Source: Candidatus Hebobacterum abditum (GTDB lineage Bacteria > Armatimonadota > Hebobacteria > Hebobacterales > Hebobacteraceae). From it: DNA of 64,000 nt. Below the pieces are notes generated by a model that was given only the letters and a program-made list of their open reading frames with translations, was not told where the DNA came from and did no database searches. Of this stretch, positions 1-9,121 are shown piece by piece. Within the stretch, counting starts at the first letter, position 1. Each line of letters begins with the position of its first letter. The DNA lies in assembly GCA_029821875.1 (NCBI GenBank), contig JALGXW010000014.1, positions 1-64,000 on the forward strand, written 5' to 3'. The position numbers and the translations under genes are program-made.

Positions 1-1
1 T

Positions 2-2488
2 GTCGTCGGAGGCATAGCCCTTCTGCCAGCGGTCCCAGTTCTGGGCGCAGATCTGTATCCAGAGAGTATCGCTGCCAGCGAACACGTACTTCTTCCACAC
101 ATAGCTGGAGTGGGCCGATGTCGTCGGCTGAGTCCATGGCGCGCCGCCCAAGAACTGGCTGGCCACCTGCCCCGGTGCCCGCTCATTGGGGTGAACTTCG
201 AGGACGATCTGAGGAGAGACCACGACTGGTGCGAAGAGGATCGCTGCGCCGTTGGCGACCTCCGGAGAATTGTGAGAGTACTGGAGCCCATTATCTGCGG
301 TCTGCTGGATCCCAACTGTAGCGCTGGCTCCGTAGTTGTAGAAGGAGCCCCCGAAGTACGTGTCCAGATACTGGAACTTGATCTCCCCGGTGCCCTCATA
401 CAGGATGGCCTGAAATGTCACCGGATTGCCCAGAAAGAGCAGATAGTGTTCGGCGTCCTGCCATTGGACGATCAGCCTGCGATTGGGGGCTGTGCCGCGG
501 ATCTCGTAGTAGACTATCGGAAGGAAGAGATCCTCCCAGAACGGCGCAATAAGCGTGTTCATGCTCGTGGTCGGGATGGGGCCGTTCTCGTAGGCCAACG
601 GATAGCCCTCGAAGCTGAGCCCGCCGTTGTCGTTCGCCCACACCTCGCTGTAACTCGCACCATAGAAGGGGAAATCGAAGGGCAGTGAGATCGGCAGCGA
701 ACAGTCGTCGCAGTAGAGGCCAAGATCTGTGCCGCTGCCACTGATCTCCTCCCATGCGTACGGGACCGTGTCGTCGTAGCCGTAGGTGACGGGGACAATG
801 ACTTCGGCTGTGAAGGCGGCGACCGCTGAAGTGTGGCCGGCCTCGGTCGCCGTGACGGTGACGGCGACACTTCCGACCACCACGGGCACCCACTCCCCAC
901 TGTACAGACCATCTCCCGCGTATGCATCCGGCGCCACTCCGTCGTCCAGCAGAGCGACGTCGAGTTCGCCGCTCCCGAAGCTGGCCGTCACCGAGGCGCC
1001 ACTGGCCGGACAGCAGTCTGTCACGTAGGCGGTGATGACGACGGGCTCATTCACGGAAGCCGTCCACGTCCCAGGCAAGAAGCCGGGGCCCGGTGCGGCG
1101 AAGGCCTGAAGAGCTGTCGCGTCACACCCCAGGGCTTCGTTGAGGTTCAGCCTCCCGCCAGTGAGCACCCTACCTTCGAGCGAAAGCACAGGATCGACCG
1201 TCCCGAGGATTCGGGCCTTGACACAATCGTAGGTCTGCGACGGCGCCTCGGCCCACACCAACGCAGCCGCGCCCGCGACGTGCGGGGAGGCCATGGAGGT
1301 TCCGCTCCAGATGCTGCCGCCGTAGCTGTCGCCGGGCAATGTGCTCCAGATCGAAACGCCCGGCGCGCCCAGATCAACCGATGATAGACCCCAGTGAGAG
1401 AAGGACGCCAATTCGTCGTCATGGTCGGTGGCAGCCACGGAGATGATATTCGGCAGGTCATAGCAGGAGGGGTAGTCGGGCACGGCGTCGTTGTTCAGCG
1501 AGGAGTTGCCGGCCGCTACAACGAACAGAACACCGGCCGCCTCCGCATCGGCGATCGCGTCGCGCAGGGCCTGAGAGTAGCCGCTTCCTCCCCAGCTGTT
1601 GTTCGTGATATCTGCGCCCATCGCAGTCGCATACTCGATCGCAGCGATCGCGTCTGAGGTCAGGCCGAACAGCCCCGTCCAGTCGATGAACTTGAGCACC
1701 ATGATCTGTGCGCACGGCGCCACTCCGGCAACTCCCGTGGCATTGTCGGTGCAGGCGGCGACGGTGCCGGAGACGTGAGTCCCATGACCGTTGTCATCCA
1801 TGGGGTCCGAATCCCAGACCCCGTCGTCGCTGCTGCAGAAGTCGTAGCCATAGTAGTCGTCCACGTACCCGTTCCCGTCATCGTCGATGCCGTTGGAAGG
1901 CGTTTCCCCGGGATTCGTCCACATGGTGCACGTGAGGTCCTCGTGGAGGTAATCGACGCCTGTGTCGATGATGGCTACGACCACGCCGCACGCGTCGGGC
2001 TGCGTCTGCCATGCCTCCAGCCAATCGATGTCGGCGTCCTCCGTCCCGAAGGTCTGTCCGGTATTGTGCAGCCCCCACTGGTTAGCGAATTCCGTGTCAT
2101 CGGGCGGTTCGGGCGGTGTCTGCCGAATGCGCACGATGTAGTCCGGCTCCGCGTAGAGCACCGCGGGATCCCTGTTCAGATCCGCCACGGCCTGCTTCAC
2201 GGATCTCCCAGAGGGCACTCGAAGCAGGCGCACCCCGGTCCGGCGATAGGTGCGAATCTGGGTGTGGCCGGCCGCGGCTATGGCTCCCTCAGAGGCGGCC
2301 TTCGACACTCCCGGGCGGAACTTCACCAGGACATGCTCAGGGTGATAGGCCAGTCCGGCGAGCGACCCCTGTGTGGGCCTCTCGCGCGGACGGCCGGACA
2401 GGAGCTCTCCCCTTGGCGCCGCAAGGGCGGGGCCGGTCGCGACGCACAGGAGTGCCACGATGGGTACAAGCAAGTGTCTTCCGAGCAT
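2..2488 (-). CDS. Secreted subtilisin-like serine protease (S8), 3' end outside window
   Basis: Extracellular endopeptidase of the subtilase family. The visible 829 residues begin at an ATG 8 nt after AGGAGG. They carry a signal peptide (about 1-24), an inhibitor-I9-like propeptide (about 45-110, containing VLVKFRPGVS) and the S8 catalytic domain (about 140-430). The catalytic triad is read directly: Asp175 in IIDTGVDY, His235 in NGHGTHVSGT and Ser398 in GTSMASPHVAG. After the protease come a beta-rich domain (about 450-545) and a second beta domain (about 555-760) with a FYGASYSEVWANDNG-type motif seen in many secreted bacterial proteins. The reading frame is still open at the window edge. 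Because the next four genes on this strand all end in SLH domains, an SLH C-terminus is a reasonable guess but is not visible. Confidence 0.93.
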   Translation of the reverse strand, partial: MLGRHLLVPIVALLCVATGPALAAPRGELLSGRPRERPTQGSLAGLAYHPEHVLVKFRPGVSKAASEGAIAAAGHTQIRTYRRTGVRLLRVPSGRSVKQAVADLNRDPAVLYAEPDYIVRIRQTPPEPPDDTEFANQWGLHNTGQTFGTEDADIDWLEAWQTQPDACGVVVAIIDTGVDYLHEDLTCTMWTNPGETPSNGIDDDGNGYVDDYYGYDFCSSDDGVWDSDPMDDNGHGTHVSGTVAACTDNATGVAGVAPCAQIMVLKFIDWTGLFGLTSDAIAAIEYATAMGADITNNSWGGSGYSQALRDAIADAEAAGVLFVVAAGNSSLNNDAVPDYPSCYDLPNIISVAATDHDDELASFSHWGLSSVDLGAPGVSIWSTLPGDSYGGSIWSGTSMASPHVAGAAALVWAEAPSQTYDCVKARILGTVDPVLSLEGRVLTGGRLNLNEALGCDATALQAFAAPGPGFLPGTWTASVNEPVVITAYVTDCCPASGASVTASFGSGELDVALLDDGVAPDAYAGDGLYSGEWVPVVVGSVAVTVTATEAGHTSAVAAFTAEVIVPVTYGYDDTVPYAWEEISGSGTDLGLYCDDCSLPISLPFDFPFYGASYSEVWANDNGGLSFEGYPLAYENGPIPTTSMNTLIAPFWEDLFLPIVYYEIRGTAPNRRLIVQWQDAEHYLLFLGNPVTFQAILYEGTGEIKFQYLDTYFGGSFYNYGASATVGIQQTADNGLQYSHNSPEVANGAAILFAPVVVSPQIVLEVHPNERAPGQVASQFLGGAPWTQPTTSAHSSYVWKKYVFAGSDTLWIQICAQNWDRWQKGYASDD

Positions 2489-2717
2489 TAGGTCAGACCT
2501 CCTCAGACTGCTCTCGCTGCGACCTCTCCCCGGTCCGCGAGCGCGCGGCACGCGCTCGAGAGACGACTCTCATGGTCCCTTCGCCGAGGTGCGGAGCGTC
2601 CCTGTCCTCACTGCAAACACTGTTCAGAGGACCGGTGTTCATCAGCACGCACACCGAGTCCAAGCTCGCCATCTCATTCCCGGCAGTGTTGGCCGGGCTG
2701 GGATGTGCAGGGCCGCG

Positions 2718-5072
2718 CTACGAAACGAGCCCAAACCCCCTCGCCACGTAGACGGCCATCTGATCGCGGGTGACGACTATCTCAGGGTGGTAGAGTCCGT
2801 CCAGGTACCCTGTCACGACTCCGTTCTCGACACAGTACTCTACGTGCGTGTAGGCCCAGAAGTCGGAGGCCACATCGGGGAAGTCCCGCGGATCGGCCGG
2901 GACGTAGTCGGCGAGAGCCGCCTCGCCCGTGGGGGCCACCAATGCCCTCGCGACGTACACCGCCATCTGGTCGCGGGTCACCTGATACTCGGGATGGTAG
3001 GTGCCATCCTCGTAGCCGCCGACGACGTTCTGGGAGACGGCGTACTCCACGTAGTCGAGCGCCCAGGACGCCTCCGACACATCGGGGAACGTCGGCGTGT
3101 CGGTGAACTCGGGCACGTTCTCATCCCCGCCGGCCAGAGCGCGGGAGATGTAGACAGCCATCTGATCGCGGGTGACGGGCAGCTCCGGCTTGTACGTTCC
3201 GTCCTCGTAGCCGGCGACCACACCGGCTTCGTAGCATGCGTTCACTGCGCAGACCGCCCAGAAGCCGCGCTCGACATCGGTGAAGGTGGGTGGCGCCCAC
3301 CACGAGCCGACCCAGCCGTAGGAGAAGTCATAGGTGAGACGGACGGGGTCGCCCGAGCCGTCGGCATTGATGACCCAGATCTCGGTGCCGGGCTCGAAGG
3401 TGTAGGTGCTGTACCAGTCCGGGTTCAGTGGCATGTGGTGGGCGGAGCTGAAGACGATCTTGGTTCCGGCCGGCGACCAGATCGGCAGATGAGGGGCGGC
3501 GCAGCACGCGTATCCCGCCGGGGCAACGAACACGGGCCTTATCGACCCGCCGTTGCGACTGATGACCCCGATTCCCCACAGCGCGTCTGAGGTCCCCCAG
3601 TCATCGAAGCCCGATACGAAGTCCACCACAAGCGAGCCGCCGTCGGGCGACCACGAGGCCCCACTGATGAAGTCGGGGACTACACCGGGGTAGCCGGCGA
3701 TCTCGGTCGCCGCGAGCGCGTGCCGGTCAGTTCCATCGGGATGCACGAGCCAAACGCCCTGGCCGCCGGGGTCGGCGTCATCTGTGTAGGAGATCCAACC
3801 GCCGTCGGGCGACCATGCCGGGGTGGTCAGCTCGGAGTCGAAGCTGCTTGCGACCGCGCGGACATTCGTGCCGTCAATGTTGGCGATGCGGATTTCGTAT
3901 GGTGACAGGCCGTCCTGCGTCAACTCCTTGTAGACGAGCTGCGTCCCATCGGGCGACCAGCGGGTGTCGCCCCACGGATCGATGTTGGGGATGCGGTAGG
4001 GCAGCGAGCCATCGCCGGGGTCTATCCACGCGCCCTTGTCGTTGGGGTGGTAGAGAAGCTTGACGCCATCGGGAGACCAATCCCCAGGACATGCTGTCTC
4101 CGGGCCAAGCCATTTCCGGTTCGCCAGGTCGGTGCTGTAGAGCCACATGGAGTAGGAATCGGGGTCATCGGCCCAGTCACCCCACATGGGGCCGCCGTAG
4201 CAGATCTTGCCTGGGAGCTCGGGCAGCTCGGGCCAGGTGGTGTTGACGGTAAAGCGGCCGTTGGCATAGTGCGAGGTCCAGATGGAGACGCGAGGATCGG
4301 TGACGAAGTCATCCGCCGGGAACCACGATTCGACCCGCCAGAAGTAGGAGCGGCCGGGCTCGAGCTCCGGGCGAAGCGCCGTCGCGTCGAAGTTGTAGAT
4401 GGCCTGGGTGGCGCTTCCCACATCCGCCGACCAGATGGCGCCGGAGTCATCGGCCGGCCAGCCCGACCACGGGGTGTGCCCTTCCTCCCGGACGAGGAGG
4501 GTGTTCTGCGCGTCGGGCGCGCCGTTGGTCCAACGGAACGTAGGGGTGGTGTCGGCGATTATGCTATCGGGTGGCGGGATGTCGATGGTCGCGATCGTGT
4601 CCTCCAGCGCGGGTGCGGGAGGAGTAGTCAACTCGACGGGTGTCTCGCTGGTGTTGTAGGCAACGCGGATGCGATAGGTGCCGCCCTGGGGAGCGGTGGG
4701 GAAATCGAAATGGTACATGCCAAGGTGCACGGTGTGATCGGGGTCTTCGCTGACCCACCAGTTGCAGTCGCCCAGATCGACGACATCCAGCCACCAGTCC
4801 TCCCAGTCCGGCCAGCCGCCGCCCGCGCAGACGGACACCGTCCACTGGCGGCCGGAGGGGTCGTTGATGATGACGCAGGCGACGGTCTCGGGCTCGGTCG
4901 CCGACACCGTGACCGAGACGCGCTGGTGGTAGAAGGTCATGCCCCAGGAATTCACGTCGCTGCCGCAGTCTATGCGAACCTCCTCGATCACCGGCGGCGC
5001 GGCAAGGCAGGCAGAGGCGCTGCACCCGCCGACAAGCAGAGAGAGGACTAGGCAGGCTACATATCGTCTCAT
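2718..5072 (-). CDS. TolB-like beta-propeller protein with three C-terminal SLH domains
   Basis: Predicted surface protein of 784 residues. The start MRRYVACLVLSLLVGGC was chosen over an in-frame upstream codon at 5147 because it follows AGGGAGG and opens a signal peptide; VGGC could be a lipobox. A fibronectin-III-like segment lies near residues 165-290 (TTPTFRWTNG to SYFWRVES). It is followed by PD40/TolB-type propeller blades, seen as repeated WSPDGT/WSPDGG motifs (about 340-600). The last about 175 residues are three SLH repeats, each ending in VTRDQMAVYxxRA, which bind the envelope in SLH proteins generally. The catalytic role, if any, is unknown. It shares its C-terminal cassette almost verbatim with the next three genes, so gene conversion or cassette duplication is likely. 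Confidence 0.9.
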   Translation of the reverse strand: MRRYVACLVLSLLVGGCSASACLAAPPVIEEVRIDCGSDVNSWGMTFYHQRVSVTVSATEPETVACVIINDPSGRQWTVSVCAGGGWPDWEDWWLDVVDLGDCNWWVSEDPDHTVHLGMYHFDFPTAPQGGTYRIRVAYNTSETPVELTTPPAPALEDTIATIDIPPPDSIIADTTPTFRWTNGAPDAQNTLLVREEGHTPWSGWPADDSGAIWSADVGSATQAIYNFDATALRPELEPGRSYFWRVESWFPADDFVTDPRVSIWTSHYANGRFTVNTTWPELPELPGKICYGGPMWGDWADDPDSYSMWLYSTDLANRKWLGPETACPGDWSPDGVKLLYHPNDKGAWIDPGDGSLPYRIPNIDPWGDTRWSPDGTQLVYKELTQDGLSPYEIRIANIDGTNVRAVASSFDSELTTPAWSPDGGWISYTDDADPGGQGVWLVHPDGTDRHALAATEIAGYPGVVPDFISGASWSPDGGSLVVDFVSGFDDWGTSDALWGIGVISRNGGSIRPVFVAPAGYACCAAPHLPIWSPAGTKIVFSSAHHMPLNPDWYSTYTFEPGTEIWVINADGSGDPVRLTYDFSYGWVGSWWAPPTFTDVERGFWAVCAVNACYEAGVVAGYEDGTYKPELPVTRDQMAVYISRALAGGDENVPEFTDTPTFPDVSEASWALDYVEYAVSQNVVGGYEDGTYHPEYQVTRDQMAVYVARALVAPTGEAALADYVPADPRDFPDVASDFWAYTHVEYCVENGVVTGYLDGLYHPEIVVTRDQMAVYVARGFGLVS

Positions 5073-5174
5073 GGCTGACCTCCCTGAGACGGCAATTGCC
5101 CTATCGTACCACACAAGGCCCGTTGGACAGAGGCTTGCCCCGCCCAACGGCCGGCGGGCGTTGGTGCGCCCGCC

Positions 5175-7232
5175 CTACAGCCCGAACGCCCTCGCCACGT
5201 ACACCGCCATCTGGTCGCGGGTGACGACGAACTCGGGGTGGTAGAGGCCGTCGAGGTAGCCCGCCACCACGCCATTCTCGACACAGTACTCAACGTGCCG
5301 GTAGGCCCAGAAGTCAGAGGCCACATCGGGGAAGTTCCGCGGATCGGCGGGCACGTAGTCGGCCAGGGCCGCCTCGCCGGTGGGCGCGACCAGGGCGCGG
5401 GCCACATAGACGGCCATCTGGTCGCGGGTGACCTCATACTCGGGGTGGTAGCTGCCGTCTTCGTAGCCGGCAACGACGTTCTGGGAGACGGCGTACTCCA
5501 CGTAGTCGAGCGCCCAGGACGCCTCCGACACATCGGGGAAGGTCGGCGTGTCGGTGAACTCGGGCACGTTCTCATCCCCACCTGCCAGGGCGCGGGAGAT
5601 ATAGACCGCCATCTGATCGCGGGTGACGGCGATCTCGGGATGGTACAGCCCGTCCCCGTAGCCCGCGACGATGCCCGCGTCCACACACCCCTTGATGGCC
5701 TCGTAGGCCCAGAAGTCGAGAGGCACGTCGGAGAAGATCTCCGTACGCCCCACGGGGATGTCTCTGATCGTGATCTGGTGGCTGACCGGAACACTGCGAT
5801 GTGTCACCACACTACCATCGGGAAACAGCACCCGCACGCTCACCACCGTCGAGCTGCCGACCCCGAAGTGCGCCACCTGTTCGTTCTGGCCCAGCCACCC
5901 CGATCCGCCGTCAATCAACCGCGCCAACGTCCTGTGTCCGGCGGTCGGGAAGCTGTCATCATTGTCCAGATTCAGTTCGACGCGAGCGCCGATGGCATCC
6001 CGGACAGGGCCGCCGCCCGTCGCGTCTCCCGTACCGCTGGTTAGTGTGCGCACGCGGAGCCAGTTGCCCGCGGGGCCCACATTGCGGAAGAGGTGCGACC
6101 ATGAATGCGAAGCCTCGGCCTGGAACAGGTCGAGGCGGCCGTCGAGATCGATGTCGGCCCAGATCGCCGCATTCCTCTGGTACACGCCCTCCAATCCAGA
6201 GCCATAGGCGACATCGGTGAAAGTGCCGTCCCCATCATTGTGATGAAGAAACGGGTCACGATCCAGGTTGCCCACAAAGAGATCGACCCAGCCGTCGTTA
6301 TCGTAGTCTGCCCAGGCCGCCGGCACGCTGATCGCTGAGTCGCTCGCCATGCCAGCGGTGGCACTGACGTCGGTGAACGTGCCGTCCTGGTTGTTGTGGA
6401 AGAGGTAGTCTCGCCTGCCGGATCCAGTGGCGGACATGTTCGTGGTCAGGAAGCAGTCGAGCCAGCCGTCGTTGTCGTAATCAGCCCAGATCGCGGCCGC
6501 ATTGTCGAGCGCTACGCCGATGCCGGAGTGAGCGCTGACATCAGTGAACGTGCCGTCGCCGTCATTGTGGAAGAGCATTGCGAGCTCGTTGTTCCGGGCG
6601 ATGACGAGGTCAGGCCATCCGTCGTTGTCATAGTCTCCCCAAGATGCAGACATGCCCGCGTCGGAGCTCATCCCGGATACGGCCGAGACCTCAGCGAATG
6701 TCCCGTCGCCATTGTTGCGCATCAGGTAGTTCATGCCAAGGTTTGAGCAGAAGGCGTCGAGCAAGTTGTCACCGTTGTAGTCGCACCATGCCGCGCTTCG
6801 CCCGGCGATCAGAGCCACGCGGAAGCCAGCACTCTCCCCCACCTCGACGAATCCTGTCTCGTCCTGCTGGAAAAGCACCGGATAGCCGGCACCACAGGCA
6901 ATCAGCAGGTCCAACAGGCCGTCGTTGTTGTAGTCCGCCCAGGCGGGACCGTCACGCTCTGTGGCGTCCAGAGGCAAGCCGAGCGACGCACTGACACTGG
7001 TGAACGTGAGGTTGTGATTGTTCCGGAAGAGCAGAGCGCCTGCCTGAGGTGCAGTTCCGGCAGTGACGAACAGGTCCGCGTACCCGTCGCCATCGTAGTC
7101 TCCCCAGGCGGCGCCCGCGCCAGAGGGGATGGTCTGAGAGATGATCTCATAGAAATCCGCGGCAGTAGCCGGCATGGCCAGTCCGAGCGCGAATAGGATC
7201 AGCAGCGAGGCGATCATCCATCCGGCTGTCAT
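5175..7232 (-). CDS. FG-GAP/ASPIC-UnbV propeller protein with three SLH domains
   Basis: Predicted secreted surface protein of 685 residues. The start MTAGWMIASLLILFALG follows CCAAGGAGGTGGCTGCG; an upstream ATG at 7298 lacks an SD. After the signal peptide come about seven FG-GAP/VCBS repeats (GDYDGDGYADLF, ADYDNDGWLDCF and similar), calcium-binding-type DxDxDG loops that build an integrin-alpha-like propeller. An ASPIC/UnbV domain follows (about 385-480: GARVELNLDNDD to FPDGSVVTHRSV), then three SLH repeats (about 500-685). Adhesion or binding to a surface glycan or particle is the usual proposal for this architecture; the ligand is unknown. It is a close paralogue of the gene at 9122-11179 with the same domain order and length. 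Confidence 0.9.
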   Translation of the reverse strand: MTAGWMIASLLILFALGLAMPATAADFYEIISQTIPSGAGAAWGDYDGDGYADLFVTAGTAPQAGALLFRNNHNLTFTSVSASLGLPLDATERDGPAWADYNNDGLLDLLIACGAGYPVLFQQDETGFVEVGESAGFRVALIAGRSAAWCDYNGDNLLDAFCSNLGMNYLMRNNGDGTFAEVSAVSGMSSDAGMSASWGDYDNDGWPDLVIARNNELAMLFHNDGDGTFTDVSAHSGIGVALDNAAAIWADYDNDGWLDCFLTTNMSATGSGRRDYLFHNNQDGTFTDVSATAGMASDSAISVPAAWADYDNDGWVDLFVGNLDRDPFLHHNDGDGTFTDVAYGSGLEGVYQRNAAIWADIDLDGRLDLFQAEASHSWSHLFRNVGPAGNWLRVRTLTSGTGDATGGGPVRDAIGARVELNLDNDDSFPTAGHRTLARLIDGGSGWLGQNEQVAHFGVGSSTVVSVRVLFPDGSVVTHRSVPVSHQITIRDIPVGRTEIFSDVPLDFWAYEAIKGCVDAGIVAGYGDGLYHPEIAVTRDQMAVYISRALAGGDENVPEFTDTPTFPDVSEASWALDYVEYAVSQNVVAGYEDGSYHPEYEVTRDQMAVYVARALVAPTGEAALADYVPADPRNFPDVASDFWAYRHVEYCVENGVVAGYLDGLYHPEFVVTRDQMAVYVARAFGL

Positions 7233-7352
7233 CGCAGCCACCTCCTTGGAGGCGAGGCGGAGAGCGTGACTCAGCATGAATCCCCCCGAGGATGTCACGA
7301 CGTACTAGTCCCGCTTATTGTATCACAGGTCCGCCCGACCCTTGGAACGCGC

Positions 7353-8951
7353 TCAGCTCACCAGCCCAAACGCCCTCGCCACGTACACCGCCATCTGATC
7401 GCGGGTGACGACGATCTCGGGGTGGTAGAGCCCGTCGAGGTAGCCGGCGACGACTCCATTCTCGACACAGTACTCCACGTGCGTGTAGGCCCAGAAGTCA
7501 GAGGCCACGTCCGAGAAGTCCCGCGGGTCGGCGGGCACGTAATCGGCCAGGCCGTCTTCGCCCTCCGGCGCGACGAGGGCGCGGGCGACGTAGACGGCCA
7601 TCTGGTCACGCGTGACCTGGTATTCGGGATGGTAAGTGCCGTCCTGGTACCCGGCGACGACGTTCTGGGAGACGGCATACTCCACGTACTTCAGCGCCCA
7701 GTGCATCTCGCCGACATCGGGGAAGGTAGGCGTGTCGGTAAACTCAGGCACGTTCTCATCACCACCCGTCAGAGCGCGGGCGATGTAGACCGCCATTTGA
7801 TCCCGCGTCACAGCGGCCCCTGGCTGGTAGGTCCCATCGGGGTAGCCAGCGACGATCCCAGCCGCCGCGCAGCCCTCTGCAGCGTCGTAGGCCCAGTGTG
7901 TGGACAGCACATCGCGGAACATGGGGAGGATGTAGGCGTAGATGTCGGAGTTCGTGTAGGCATCGCGGTCGCCGTTCCGGAAGTCCTGCCAGGCGACGAT
8001 GCCGGTCTCTGCGATGGCCGGACCGAGATTCCCGTAGGGATGGTCGCTGGCGATGAGCGGCCGCTCCTCGCCCTTCTCCATGTCGTGGGCGTAGACCTCG
8101 TCTTTGGTCGTATCCCCTTCGCCGTTGCGATCGTCAGACCAGACCACCCAGCGCCCGTTGATCCTCGGATGATCCTGGGTGTAGTCGGCCTCACAGAGAG
8201 CGGCCGCGGTCGGGGTGGTCACGTCGCGATACCAGATGTCGAAAGAGGAGCCTCCGGCCTGGGTCCAGACCACGACGTCGCCCCAGATGTCGGGCTGGCC
8301 CTGCGATATAGAGCCTCCGGCGACGAGCGTCTCTTGCTCCGTCGAGAGGTCGTACATGTAGATATCGCCGGCCGAGCCTTCGCGGAAGTCGCACCATACA
8401 ATGCGGCCCTCGTGCACGCGAGGCCCCTGCCGCCCTTGATCGGCCGCCTCGTCCGTGATCTGGATGAGGGTCTCGGTCGACAGATCGTATGCGAACACAT
8501 CGCGGTCGCCGCCGGGGTCGTTGCGGTCGTCCGCCCACACGATCAGGTCGCCGTCGATGTCGGCGCCCTCCGTATACCACACATCTGAAGTGGGGGCCGA
8601 CGCGATGAGCCGCTCGGTCTCCGTCGAGAGGTCGTAGAGGTAGATCTCCCACTGGCCGCTTCGTTCATCCCGCCAGACGATGCGATCGCCGGAGATGGAG
8701 GGCCACATCTGATCTCCCGGCGCGGTGCAGATCGCTCGCTCCTGTTCTGTTTCGATGTCGTAGAGGTAGACATCGTTGCTGCCGCCGCGGCGTTGATCGA
8801 CCCAAACGATGCGAGTGCCGCTGGTCGCGGGCATCCACTGGATGTGCGGACTCACCGTGCAGACAGGAAACTCCGAGTCGGCCTGCGCGGCCTCAGAGCC
8901 CATGCTGAGGGCCAGGCACAGCAGGAGCATCGCCGCCAATCCGCATCTCAT
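7353..8951 (-). CDS. TolB/gingipain-like propeller protein with three SLH domains
   Basis: Secreted protein of 532 residues starting MRCGLAAMLLLCLAL after GGGGAGGTAAGTGCG. Residues 30-340 are repeats of the form RIVWxDxRxGxxDVYLYDLSTExE, about 45-60 residues each, with Trp and Asp at fixed positions: a TolB-like propeller in which each blade ends in IYxYDLST. The final about 190 residues are three SLH repeats (YPDGTYQP, YQDGTYHP, YLDGLYHP). It sits between the two FG-GAP/SLH paralogues on the same strand. No enzymatic motif is visible; a role as a surface receptor or structural protein is inferred from the architecture only. Confidence 0.88.
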   Translation of the reverse strand: MRCGLAAMLLLCLALSMGSEAAQADSEFPVCTVSPHIQWMPATSGTRIVWVDQRRGGSNDVYLYDIETEQERAICTAPGDQMWPSISGDRIVWRDERSGQWEIYLYDLSTETERLIASAPTSDVWYTEGADIDGDLIVWADDRNDPGGDRDVFAYDLSTETLIQITDEAADQGRQGPRVHEGRIVWCDFREGSAGDIYMYDLSTEQETLVAGGSISQGQPDIWGDVVVWTQAGGSSFDIWYRDVTTPTAAALCEADYTQDHPRINGRWVVWSDDRNGEGDTTKDEVYAHDMEKGEERPLIASDHPYGNLGPAIAETGIVAWQDFRNGDRDAYTNSDIYAYILPMFRDVLSTHWAYDAAEGCAAAGIVAGYPDGTYQPGAAVTRDQMAVYIARALTGGDENVPEFTDTPTFPDVGEMHWALKYVEYAVSQNVVAGYQDGTYHPEYQVTRDQMAVYVARALVAPEGEDGLADYVPADPRDFSDVASDFWAYTHVEYCVENGVVAGYLDGLYHPEIVVTRDQMAVYVARAFGLVS

Positions 8952-9121
8952 CGCACTTACCTCCCCTGGGGAGCACAGAGGGCGAGCCCCGGCTTGAATC
9001 CACCGAGAATGCTATGACCTGTTAGACCCACCTGTTGTATCGGCGGTTCCGCCCATCACGTAGATTATTCAGCTTCTCTCTGCGTTGCTTGCTTCGGTAG
9101 CTCGGCGCCGAAGACCGTCTG